Positions 14,094 to 25,496 of a DNA stretch of 64,000 nucleotides are shown in pieces (within the stretch, counting starts at the first letter, position 1; each line of letters opens with the position of its first letter). The notes under the pieces are model-generated. The model was not told the origin of the DNA and ran no database searches. It worked only from the letters and a program-made list of their open reading frames with translations. This DNA comes from Apiotrichum sp. Y4204 (Eukaryota > Basidiomycota > Tremellomycetes > Trichosporonales > Trichosporonaceae): contig JAMYHL010000021.1 of assembly GCA_025531455.1 (NCBI GenBank), forward strand, positions 1 through 64,000, in the 5' to 3' direction. The translations under genes and the position numbers were made by a program.

Positions 14094-14738
14094 TGCGAAG
14101 TGTTGAGGGCGATGAAGGAAGGTGGTTTACGCTGTCGAGATGCTGTATGCCGAGTCCGAATCGGTGTGCGCCGTATCCTAGCTGGGTGACAGCCTCCTAG
14201 GCGGGCCGGCGGAAGGAGGTGCGTGCGCAGGGGGCGATGATCTCGAGGAAGACACAATCAGCGCGCGAGTCGTGGAGGTGAGGTCGTTATGGTCACAGGT
14301 AGCGGTTCCGAAAGAAAGTGGTGAAGAAGAAGAAGAAAAGAAAAGAAACGATTGCTGATAGCAGCCCGTGCTTTGTGGTGCTGAAGAGTTAGGTTTGAAA
14401 GAAAACAGAGTTGAGCTTTTTCTTGTTCACCGTCGTCGACGACGAGCGAGAAGCCACCCACACTGCTGAACATTCTTGACGACGCAGGATTCCAAAGGTG
14501 TGAATTAGATTTCAGGGACCAAGCGAACATCAAGGCACCACTCACCCATACAACGGAACAGCGGGAGCGACGGGACCAAAAAGGTCGCACACAAGCACCC
14601 TAAGCACCGCGCCAGCCAGCCGTCCGCCATGACGCGCGACGCGACGAACAAATATCGCGACTGATCGCGGACAGACAAGCAGCTCATGCCGCATACGACA
14701 ACAACCAACACTTCATCACCAGCACAACCACACCACCC
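14094..14738. promoter_or_regulatory. divergent promoter region, SGNH gene / PSF2
   Basis: A 645-bp head-to-head intergenic region. It includes a purine-rich GAAGAAGAAGAAG tract at about 14320-14350. No clear TATA box on either side. Confidence 0.45.
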
Positions 14739-15707
14739 ATGGCCCTCCCCAAAGCGCTCCAGGGCGGGATAACGCCCGACGAGCTCACCTTTCTCGCAGA
14801 GGAGGACGTTGTCGAGATTGTCCCGCTCTTCAGCATGAGCCGCGTGCGTCTCCTCTCGGGCACGTATGGGCCGTTCGAGCCGCCGCGGCGCGCGCAGGTG
14901 CCCCTCTGGCTTGCGCTGAGTCTGAAGAAGAAGAGAAAGTGCAGGATTGTGCCCCCGGAGTGGCTCGTTGCTGGTGAGTAGCACAGCAGTCACCAAAAGT
15001 CGTCGCGCGATTGAGAACGTTCTGCAGTGAGGATGCTTTCTCACATCCATGTACCACTTGGTTACAGTTGTTCAGAGGCTCCTCTTGTGAGGGGAACAAG
15101 CTCCAAGTGAAACTCTGCTTCGCGGTTTGCATGCACGAGAGCTGTAAGAGGCGCCGGCAGGACAATCGCGTAGAGACTTTTGGTGACAACTGTGGTAGCG
15201 AAGTTATTGAGGCGCGAGGAGGATGTAGAAATGGCAACCGTCCTTCCCTCACAACCTCTCTCATTTTCCTGTCCTCTTTGTACTAACCCTCACCACAGAT
15301 AAACTCGAGACCCTTGTTAAAAGAGAACGCGAGAACACGGACGACTTCGAGGCGCTCCCGCGACGTTTCGTCGAGACGAGCAAGGTGCTATTGGACATGT
15401 GAGTCTGGAGTCTATCCACAGCTGGCTCATTCCATGCAGCGCACCGGACGACCTCACACATCCGACGAAACTACGCTCCCTCCTACAGGACCTGCGCGAG
15501 GTGCGACAGGCCAAGATCCGTACCGGTCTGCGCTCCGAGGGCGTCATGCGCGGCTCGTATCTCCAGGTGAGCTGACAAAATGAGCTAATCTCACACCAGG
15601 TATCCAACCTCACGCCCATGGAGCTGTGTGAGCTCAAGCCGTTCCTTGTCAAGGCCATGACGGTCATGCAGGGGCTTGCGCCGGCAGAAGAGTCGATCGA
15701 CGACTAG
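14739..15707 (+). CDS. PSF2: GINS complex subunit Psf2 (DNA replication)
   Basis: Exons 14739-14973, 15299-15398, 15440-15566 and 15600-15707 give 189 aa, close to the 185 aa of the human protein. Psf2 is one of four GINS subunits of the CMG replicative helicase in the nucleus. It begins [22 protein letters not shown] and contains the conserved [23 protein letters not shown] segment. The C-terminal part reads [13 protein letters not shown], then [12 protein letters not shown]. Introns are 325, 41 and 33 nt. It is convergent with the proteasome gene, with 215 bp between the stop codons. Confidence 0.95.
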
Positions 15708-15922
15708 GCGGGAGAAGACTGTAGTTCTGTTGTACATTGTATTCTGGTGCATGGTATCGTCGGCTTCTAGTCCAAACGCTCAGGACAAGTACGGAGTCTC
15801 GAACCCACAGGCCGTACACGCCACAGGTCAACAGTCAGCCTCCGCCTCTCACCTTTCTCCATTCCCCTCATGGCTCATAATAGGTACATGCTGCTTGCTG
15901 CTCTACATATCCCTCTCTCTAC

Positions 15923-16752
15923 TCATGCGGCGGCGGCGACGGATGTGCTGGCGGTGGGCGGCTGCGCGGCAGGTGCAGCGGCAGCCTCTGCCTTGGCTGC
16001 GCGCTCGGCCTCGATCTTGCCAATGGGGTCCTCCGCATCGAGGTCAACCTTGTGGATGCCGTCCTTGTCGATGAGGATGCAGTTAAAGTTGAACTTGATG
16101 ACGAGACGGGTCTGGGTCTCGTTGATGGCCTTCTTCACGACGTCGATGCCCGTGCGGCGGTCAATCCCCTCGTACCAGTACTTGTCCATCGTGGAGAGGG
16201 AGACGTGCATTCCCATACCGTGCGCAGCATACGGCACAGTCGCCTTGGTGCCGAGGTAGTCCATCCAGTAGAGGTGCGGGGTGGCGTCGGTGGTGTCAAA
16301 GCCCGCGAGAAGGAGGTTGACGGCATACGGCCGGCGGGAACGGATCGAGTCGGCGAGCGAGCGGCGGATCCAGCTCGACGCCGCGTGCGGCAGCAGGGCG
16401 TTGTGGTGGCGGATAGCATACAGGCGCATGTTACGCTCAACGTAGTCGGCAAAGTTGTTCGTGTCGCCCGGCTCGCCGCCGTACGCCATGGCGAGGTGCG
16501 GGCCCAGCGCCTTGATCTTGTTCTCGTCGCTCTTGAACTGCAGGATTGAGCGGCCCGCCGACATGTCCGACGCGAGGAGGACATAGTCCTTGCCTGTGTG
16601 TCAGTTATGGGAGTGGAAACGGAGCCATCCACGTGCAAGGTCATGGAAGGAATGGTCATGGAAGGAACACGACGTGTAGGTCACAATGCCAGCTCAGGAG
16701 GAAAGAGAGGAGCTGATCTGTACCCACCAGTGATTCCAAAAGAGCACTCCAT
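15923..16752 (-). CDS. PRE1: 20S proteasome subunit beta type-2 (beta-4)
   Basis: A 25-nt first exon (16728-16752, MECSFGIT) splices across a 134-nt intron to 15923-16593, giving 231 aa. This is the non-catalytic beta-4 subunit (yeast Pre1, human PSMB2) of the 20S core. The sequence reads GKDYVLLASDMSAGRS, then LGPHLAMAYGGEPGDTNNF, then PYAAHGMGMHVSLSTMDKYW, then LIDKDGIHKVDLD. The N-terminal Thr nucleophile of active beta subunits is absent, as expected. An Ala-rich C-terminal tail of about 30 residues extends beyond the usual end. Confidence 0.94.
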
Positions 16753-17306
16753 TGCAGCGATGCCGATGTGGATTTAGCGTGCCGCGTGTGAAGTGAGGAG
16801 GGTGCAACAGGTTGTTGCAGTTGTTGCTTGAAGTGTTGAGGAAGGTGTTGCAAGTTGCGTTGATGTTGTGGACTGGTCATTGACCGTGGTGAGCACCATC
16901 GAACACTTCGACATCATCATCGCCTGACAGACGGTTGCGTGTTGCGGCCAGGTGGTAGCGGAATCAAATTGCCATGCACAGATCACGCGGAATCTGCTTC
17001 CGCCATCGCGTCTCCGGTTAATGTCTGTGCCTCCACGCTGCCAGCGCGCCAGCCAAGTCGCCATGTTGCCAGATGTTGTCTCGGTAAGTCGTGAGCTCAT
17101 CGACAACGCCAGCGTGCTCACCATCGACTATTCCCCTCCACTGCATCTCCCCTCTCGACAACCCCCACTCTCCCTCCTCCCCCTCTCCTGCGTCCTGCAC
17201 CCGTCGATCGGCCACAGCTGACTCTTGCACTCTCGCAGAGTCCCCGGCCATCGCAACGGCTACACGTCAAAGGTAACACGTACCCCGCCCGCCCCGCACC
17301 TCCACC
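16753..17306. promoter_or_regulatory. divergent promoter region, PRE1 / Arf-GEF
   Basis: A 554-bp head-to-head region. 16800-16880 is rich in TTGTTGCAG/TGTTG repeats. I did not identify a proteasome-type (PACE-like) element with confidence. Confidence 0.4.
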
Positions 17307-20300
17307 ATGATTGCGCTACTCGACCTCTCGCCCGTCACCCTGCTCCTGCAGGAGGTGCAGACGGTCACCTCGGCCATGCGTCGCAACCAACGCTGGGCGT
17401 CGGTTCCCTCGTCGAACTACGCGAGCTCGGGGCTACCCTCGGGCGTCGCACGACGCCGCGCAACCGCCTCCCCCGCAGCTCGCGGCAAGCGGCGGACAGA
17501 CGACGAGGGCGACCTCATGCTCGGGTTCGTCGAGCTCAGGCGGAGCCTCACCGGCGTCACCGGTAAGCTAGCTGTTCTCTGCGTCCCAGCTTATCACAGA
17601 TATCATGACGCTTCCGCCGCTGGCGATCATTGAGCCGTTCATCGCGCTCGTCCGCTCGCCGCTTACCTCTGGGCCGATCACCTCGCTGTCTCTCACGAGC
17701 CTACACAATTTGGCGCTGCATGTTCTCCCGCTGTATCTCTCTCCGGCGCCCGCAGCTCCCGGCCCCGCGACGCCGCTCCAGATCGCAATGATGCACCTGA
17801 CGTCCGCGCTCGCGCAGTGCCGCTTCCCGTCATCCTCGCCGCAGCAGGATGAGCTGGTGTTGCTCCGCCTCCTGCGCGCGATCGAGGCGCTCACGACACC
17901 GACCGCAGTCGCTGCCGCCGCGAGCAGCTCCCACACGCCACAGAGCCTCATGGACAATATGAGCGACGAGGGCGTGTGCGAGCTCCTGGAAGTCGGCCTC
18001 GGCATGCTCGCGCGCGGACGCCTCAGCGAGAGTCTCCGCAACTCGGCGCAGATGTGCGTGCAAGCCATAACGCGCGCGTGCTTTGTCCGTCTCCGGCATC
18101 TCAGCAAGGAGGAAGTGGAGATCGCGCTCCGCGCCGCGGCGGCCGACGACAAGCCGGACAGCAAGGTACACGTTCCTGCTGAGCGCAAGGTGTCGGAGGA
18201 GAAGAATGAGCAGGGATCGGACTCGGGAACGGAGACGGAGGAGAAGGGAGAGAAGGGAGAGATTCAGGGAGAGAAAGAGGACGCCGAAGTGGAAACGGAG
18301 AAGGAGCTTGCGCCAGAGAAGGAAATGGAACAGGCGGCGCCCGTGGACGACAAGGCGCCGAAGGACTCAAAAGCAGGAGCCGCCGAGGACGAGCCTGCCT
18401 TCCAGTTTGTCCCGTACGGCCTGCCGACGATGCTCGAGCTGCTCCGCGTGCTGATAGCACTCCTCAACCCCACCGACCAAGCGCACACCGACTCAATGCG
18501 CATGTCCGCGCTCGCCGTGTTGAACGCCGCCCTCGAGGTCGGCGGCGCAAGCATCGGCAACTGGCCAGAACTGCGCGAAGGCGTCCGCGACGAGGGCTGC
18601 AGGTATCTCTTCCAGCTTACCCGCTCCGACTCGCCGGTGCTCCTTGTCCAGAGCCTGAGGACAACCTCCACACTCTTCTCCACCCTCCTTCCCCACCTCA
18701 AGCTCCAGCTCGAGCTCTTCCTCTCCTACCTCGTCGACCGCCTTACCCCGCCCGCGCCCTCGCCGCTACCACCGCATCTGCGGCAGGAGGCGCTCCGTCC
18801 CTCTCGTCCGGCCTCTCCCGCACCGTCTCACACCACCACCGCGGACGGCGGCCACGAAGTCGGGGACAAGTCTGCATCATCGACACCAAAACCGTACGCC
18901 CTCCTGCCACCGGTGCCCGCCGAGTCCAAGGAGCTCTGGCTCGAGACCCTCACGCAGATCGCGACGCGCCCGAGCTTCCTCGTTGACTGCTGGGCCAACT
19001 TTGACTGCGCGACTGACAGCGAGGACATCTTCGAGCGCCTCATTGGTTTCCTCACACGGGGAGTGTACCCGTCTGGACCGAAGAACGACGGAGCCATGGT
19101 GTTTGAAGGGCTTGAGAACCCGCAACTCCTCTGTCTCGAGATCCTTCTCTCCTTCATCAACTCGATGGCAGACCGGCTCGAGAATGGCGACGAAAAGTGG
19201 CCCGCAGACGCACCGGTGACGGCCGAGGAGCTCGCGCTGTCCAAGTCGCGCAAAGCAGTGCTGGTACAGGGTGAGAAGCTGTTCAACATCAAACCTAAGA
19301 ACGGTCTCAAGTTCCTCGAGGAGAACGGCATCATCGTCCCCGATGACGGCCCCGGAACGGAGGAGGAGCGCCGCCTGCGCTCCACCGCCCGCTTCCTTCG
19401 TTCGTCCTCCCGTCTGGACAAGAAGCTACTTGGCGAGTACATCTCCCGTCCTGACCAGATCGACCTGCTCAAGGCGTTCATGGGCCTGTTCGACTTCAAG
19501 GGCAAGTCGATCGCCGACGCGCTGCGCGACCTCCTCGAGACATTCCGTCTTCCCGGCGAGTCGCAGCCCATCTCACGCATCACCGAGGTGTTCGCCGATC
19601 ACTTCTTTTCCTTCTCCCCGCCAGAGATCGCCAACCAGGATGCAGTCTATGTCCTCGCCTACTCGGTTATCATGCTCAACACGGACCTGCACAACCCGCA
19701 GAACAGGAAACGCATGACGGTCGAGGACTACCGTCGCAACGTGCGTGGCGTCAACGACGGCAAGGACTTTGACCCGGAATATCTGGCGGCGATCCACGAG
19801 TCAATCAGGAAACGCGAGATCATTCTGCCCGAGGAGCACGTCGGCCAGCCGGGCTTCGACTACGCGTGGAAGGGGCTGATGCAGCGCTCGCGTCACGCCG
19901 GTCCGATGGTCAGCTGCAACACCGCGGCCTTTGACGAGGCCATGTTCCGCATCGCCTGGCCGCCGCTCATATCGGCGATTGCTTACGCGTTCACCATGTC
20001 GTCGACGGACGAGCACGTCATCCAGCACGCGATCACCGGATTCCGGCACTGCGCGATGCTCGCGGGCAACTTCCACATCCCAGAGGTCTTTGACACAATT
20101 GTTCAATCGCTGGCTGCCGCGACGGACCTGCTTGATGACACGGAGGAGGGGTACCACATGGGCAACTACCCGGTCGTGGAGCGTGACGGGGCGTCGCTCA
20201 CCGTCTCGCCTCTCGCGATTCGCTTCGGCCAGAGCTACCGCTCTCAACTCGCAACTGTTGTTCTCTTCACCATTGCCAACGGCCACGGCAACTCGATCCG

Positions 20301-22131
20301 CGAGGGCTGGAATCACATCTTTGAGATGTTCCAGACCCTGTTCCTCCACTCGCTCCTGCCCGCCCCCATGCTCCAGATGGAGGACTTCCTCGCCGGTACG
20401 ACTACCATCCCGTTGAAGCTCGCCACACCAGCGGTGGTTCCGGAGCGTAGGGCTGAGGGCGGCCTTCTCTCGACACTCTCGTCCTACCTTCTCAGCCCCT
20501 ACGGGTCCTCCCAGGATACCCTTACGATTGAGACGTCCGACGAGGATGTGGAGAATGCGCTCGTTGCCGTCGACTCGCTCGCGTCGTGCAAGCTTGAGGA
20601 GCTCTACGCCGAGATCCTCATTCTTGACGTCGACGCACTCATCCCGGCACTGCGCGCGATCCGCACCCTCGCCGAGATTCGCACCACCCACCGTCTCGAG
20701 CCGCGCGAGAGCCCCGACGGGCCGCAGCGCTTCGATGGCCAGCTGCCGTACGACCCAGCATGTGTGTTCCACCTCGAGATGATGGTCTCGCTCGCCGCAC
20801 ACGGCAAGGAGCATATTGCCGAGACGTGGCCGATCATCTTCGAGTACATCTCGGCCCTTCTCTCGTCCGCGCAGAGCTACAGCGTACTGCTGATAGAGCG
20901 CGCTGTCGTCGGCCTCCTCCGCCTGTGCCTCATCGTCTCAGAACAGCCCGCTCTCCGCGACCAGCTGTACATTGCGCTCGACGTGCTCCGCAGCCTCCCC
21001 TCCACGGTTCTCAACGCTGTGTCTGAGCAGCTCATGGCGGGCGTCGCCAAGATCCTCGAGAAGGACTCCAATGTGGTCAAGTCGCAGACCGAGTGGGGCC
21101 TCATCATTGCTCTCTTCCGCGCCACCGTCGCCCACCCCGAGGCTTCAAAGGTCACTCTCGCGATCGTGCAGAAGATGGCCACGGGCGGCGAGCCAGGCCT
21201 CACGCAGGACAACTTTGCCGGTGTTGTTGCACTTCTCGACGAGTTTGCCACAGCAGCAGGCGCGGCAGCCGCCGGGCGGCACCAGATGAACCGCCGGCGA
21301 TCCGACGGCGTGGCCTCCACCCTCGGTCCGACGGTCGAGCGCGGCCTCACAGCCCTAGACTCGCTGTACGAGCTGCGCAACGTCATCCCGACGCTGGTGG
21401 AGAAGAGCGGCAAGAGCGTGCACGACGCGTTTGCCACGTTCTGGCTCCCGCCCCTCCTCGTCATCGGGAAGCAGTGCGTGAACGGCTACCGCGAGATCCG
21501 GCAGCGCGCAATCTCGTACCTGCAGCGCCTCCTGCTCTCGCCGCAGCTCATGTCCCCGGACGGCGCGACTCTCCCGATCATCTTTGACCGCGTCCTCTTC
21601 CCCGTCCTCGACGAGCTCCTCAAGCCGGGCGTCTACGAGCGCGACCACGCGGGCGCCGCCGAGATGCGCCTCCGCGCCGCGACCCTACTGTGCAAGGTCT
21701 TCCTCCAGCATGTCGTCAGCCTCACTGAGGCGTCGGATGTCGTCGGCGTACAGTTTGTCAGGGTGCTGGATAAGCTTGAGCGGTTCATGCGCGGAGACCG
21801 CGATATGCTGGTGAGTACGGGATTCATTTCGTCGTATACATGTGAATGAGCCTTCGAGCTGACACCCCAGAATGAGGTCTCTGAATCCCTCAAGAATGTT
21901 GTTCTCGTCATGTACTCGTCCGGCCTCGTTGTCCCCCCCACCGAGCCGGACACGCGCACGACAGAGCAGCGCGAGCTGTGGGCGGCCGCTGCGCCACGCA
22001 TCGAGCGCATGGTCCCCGGTTTCCTGGACGAGGCGCTTGCCCCTCCGCCACCGCCCGCCGAGCCGCGGTCCGCCCGGCCGTCGGCCGAGGTCCCAAAACC
22101 GTCCGTGGAGGACGCTCCAGCTAACGAGTAG
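17307..22131 (+). CDS. GEA1: Sec7-domain Arf guanine nucleotide exchange factor (Gea1/Gea2/GBF1 type)
   Basis: Exons 17307-17562, 17600-21810 and 21871-22131 encode 1,575 aa. The protein activates Arf GTPases at early Golgi membranes for COPI coat formation. The first splice (37-nt intron) rebuilds LTGVTDIMTLPPLAIIEPF, the DCB region of GBF1/Gea proteins. The Sec7 domain spans about residues 640-835, with the catalytic glutamate in FRLPGESQPI (about residue 739), then NQDAVYVLAYSVIMLNTDLH. The HUS segment is before it and HDS segments follow. A long acidic/lysine-rich insertion (Glu-Lys repeats, about 18170-18380) and a proline-rich C terminus look disordered. The choice of Gea over Sec7/BIG rests on overall length and the FRLPGES variant. 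Yeast has two paralogues and I cannot say which. Confidence 0.92.
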
Positions 22132-23032
22132 ATGCAGCATAGCAGTAATAGTAGAGATACAGTGTAGATGCAGCAGTAAGAATTGCACCGTGCCGAGCTG
22201 TAACAAGGTGACATAGAATGTTGGCAACGCTGGATGGGGACTGCGATAAAGGAATTTAATGCAACTGTGTTTGAAGTCAGGCTCTGCTCAGAAGGCACCT
22301 ACTGTTCGGTCAGTTAAAGAGTATAATACTGTAAGTAAAACAGCAGTAACAGTAGAGATACAATGAACGGTAAACGTATGTACAGGAGCAATCAGAGCGG
22401 CATGTGCCAAAGCCTCTCGTTGCCGGCAGCTTGATGCCTGTATGGAGATCACGAAACGGCCGCGGGCGACGCTATCCGACCTGTCCCCGGAATGGCCCCA
22501 GCCAGCGTTATCTTGTGACCCCTTCACTTTTGATAATGGAAATTGCTACGGGTCCGAAAGTAGAAGCGGCGCCCCGCGCTTTCGTAGTACATATCTCCGC
22601 AAGCTAGCATGCATCTCGGTCTTTAATGAGCTGACATGATGTATCAGGAAAGAGGAGCCCGCGACGCGGAAGGAGCGGAGCCGGACGCCACTGTGCCACA
22701 GAACAAACAGGAGGGACACGGGGACGGCAAAACCACAATCACATGAATGCCATGTGCTTTCCGACTTATCCCCGGCAGGCACATTTGGCGGTCCCAGCCG
22801 ACATCCGGCGGATTCGGCCCGAGCTCCTGGACAGTTCTTGCCACTGTGATGCTTCTCCACTTCCTTCCCAATGCTCCAACGCTTCTCGGGGCCGCATACT
22901 CCGGCATGCCGTGAGCTAGATAGAGCTCGATCAAGTCGCCGAAGAGAAGATGGGCGCTATGGGATAGATATATATGACCTGAGGGATGGGAAGCCAAGCC
23001 AAGAAGCCACACCACTCACCGCTCAGTTCAAC
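22132..23032. other. intergenic stretch
   Basis: Contains two copies of an AGCAGTAA(T/C)AGTAGAGATACA motif (about 22140 and 22342). The right end is the promoter of the monooxygenase, with ATAGATATATATGACC at about 22965 as a TATA-like element about 65 nt before the ATG. No coding region is supported. Confidence 0.45.
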
Positions 23033-25300
23033 ATGGTCAACATGCCAACAAGCAAGACGGACGTGCTCATTGTCGGCGCGGGGCCTGGTGAGTGTTTGGA
23101 AGTGGTAAAGCTAATGACAGCGGGTCTGTTCCTCGCGACGCAGCTGTCCAAGCTCAAGATCGACTGTCGGATCATTGACAAGATGGCGCACCCGGTCCTC
23201 CGGGGCCATGCGGATGGTGAGTTGCGAGTGTCGAAGAGGTGACTCACGGCGGAGGACTGCAGTGCCGCACAGGCGAGGTGTTCGCCGCGATGGGCGTGCA
23301 GGACAAGTTTGACCGCGAGACGCATGAATGTGCAGGTGAGCTTTTGAGGTTGGAGTGAACTGACATTCAGAGGTCATCATATGGGAGCATGACGATGCCG
23401 TCGGCGGTATCAAGGAGACCAGCCGTGTCGTGGACGTGAGTAGAGAAGGGGGTGGACCCTCACTAACAACAGACCCTCCCGGGCCTCTCGTGGGTACGCC
23501 ATGTCAATCTGGGGCAGGACCGCGTCGAGGCGATCTTCATGGAGGCAATGAAGGAGAACAGTAAGTGGCATCGTCAGATACCACTGACAAAAGACAACCT
23601 CGAGGTTGAGCGCCTCACCGAGCCGACTAGCCTGAGCGTTGACTCAGAGTCGCTCGCCGATCCCGCAGCGTACCCCATCACCGTGACGCTTAAGAAGCTA
23701 CCGCCGCCGCCCGAGTCCGAATGGGCGAACGGCGACATCAAGTCGGGGCTGTACCGCTCCAACCTGTTTGCGAACGAGGCGACGGCTACCGACGCCGGCG
23801 GCGAGGATGAGATCGTGCAGTGCAAGTACCTCGTCGGGTGCGATGGCGCGCGCTCCTGGGTCAGGAAGTGAGTACTGAGTTATGGGTTGTGCTAATTTCA
23901 GGACGCTCGGGCTCGAGCTCAAGGGCGACTCGAACAATGTCTACTGGGGCGCCTTTGATGCCGTCCTCGACACGGATGTGAGTCATTCCCACCGGCAATC
24001 TCTGACGCCAGCTCCCGACATCACGGATGAAGCACATGGCGCATTCAAAGGAGGACGGTACGGTGCTCATGGTGCCCCGCGAGGAGGGCATGGTGCGGGT
24101 GTACACGCAGCTGGGGACGCTGGCGCCAGGCGAGCGCGTGAACCGCGCCGAGGTGACTCTCGACCGGCTCCTGGAGAAGACCAAGGCCGTGCTCAAGCCG
24201 TACACCATCGACTTTCCGTATGTCGACTGGTGGACATGCTACGAGATTGGCCAGCGCGTGTGCGACACGTTCAGCGCGCACGGCGACCATGTCTTTATCG
24301 CGGGCGACGCGTGCCACACTCACTCGCCCAAGGCCGGTCAGGGAATGAACGTCTCGATGATGGACACGTTCAACCTCGGCTGGAAGCTTGCCGCCGTGCT
24401 CCGCGGTCAGGCAAAGTCGGAAATCCTGCACACTTGTGAGATGGACTGAGGGATGATTGGGAGGCTCGCTGACACGCCAGACCAGCTCGAGCGCCAGAAG
24501 ACGGCCCAGGAGCTCATCGACTTCGACTACAAGTGGTCGCGCCTCTTCACCGGCCAGAGCAAGACGGCGCAGGCGACTGGCGATGCCCAAAATGGCGTAG
24601 ACAGCAATGCCATGCGCGAGCTCTGGACGCAGAGCATCAAGTTTACGAGTGGCACAGGAGTGCTCTACCGCCCTGACCTACTTGTTCTTGACCAGCCGAA
24701 CCAGACGTTCGCGAAGAATGTTATTGTGGGATCGCACTTCGAGAACCAGCAAGTTGTCGGCGCGTTCAACGCCCACACAATCAGGCTCCAGACGATGATC
24801 AAGGCCGATGGTCGGTGGCGTATCCTGAGTGAGTCTTTCACTCGAGCCTTTGTTGGCCAATACTGACAGCAGTCTTCCCGGGTGACATCCGGAACGCAGA
24901 TCGCCTTGCGGCCCTCAAGGCATTTGCCAGCAAGCTCGACGGCCCGACTTCCCCGGTGAGGAAGTACACGCCAGCAGGCGCGGTGACGGACTCTGTGATC
25001 GAGACGCTCACCGTTTTCGCTACACCGCACCGCGACGTGCAGGCCGTGCAACGCTCGTTCCCCGAGGTGCTCGTACCGCTCCGAAAGCCGTACGACGTCC
25101 GCGCATTCGACACTCTCCTTTGCGACGAGCCGTCGCACCACGACGGCGATGGACGCGCGTACGAAGGCTACGGCATCGATCCCGCGGTCGGGTGTGTCAT
25201 TGTTGCACGGCCGGATCAGCACGTGTCAGGCGTGTTTGGACTCGAGGACTTTGCCGGCGTGGCGGCCTTCTTCGATGGGTTTATGATCGAGCAGAAGTGA
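23033..25300 (+). CDS. phenol 2-monooxygenase-like FAD aromatic hydroxylase
   Basis: Ten exons (23033-23087, 23121-23216, 23255-23335, 23371-23435, 23473-23560, 23594-23867, 23902-23977, 24012-24435, 24481-24828, 24870-25300) join in phase to about 645 aa, near the 665 aa of the Trichosporon cutaneum phenol hydroxylase. The class uses NADPH and O2 to ortho-hydroxylate phenols. The FAD-binding motif is VLIVGAGPAGLFLATQLSK. It is followed by GHADGLQCRTGEVFAAMG, the DG motif VGCDGARSWVR and the GD motif FIAGDACHTHSPKAGQGMN. A C-terminal thioredoxin-like dimerisation domain follows. Introns are 33-45 nt; the last ends in CAGCAG, so either of two acceptors 3 nt apart may be used. The substrate cannot be read from sequence. 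Confidence 0.85.
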
Positions 25301-25496
25301 GGGACCTTCAGTGAGAGTAGTAGTAGTAGGACGCAATTGAGGGGCATCGCAGTTTCATTGTACAGAGTATACATTGCCGATCTATGTAAAGATCCTTTAA
25401 CGTCAGTCTGTCAGTCTCCTACACGCAAAACATACAGCATGTTTAACACACCCCTCTTCAACGTCTCGTACGTTGACTCGCCCACGAGATGTTAAC

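Noticed and set aside
15790..15815. A T-arm-like TGGGTTCGAGACTCC on the minus strand
   Set aside because: No A box, anticodon arm or acceptor stem could be fitted on either side.
19801..20814. A 337-codon minus-strand frame
   Set aside because: Antisense shadow of the Arf-GEF.
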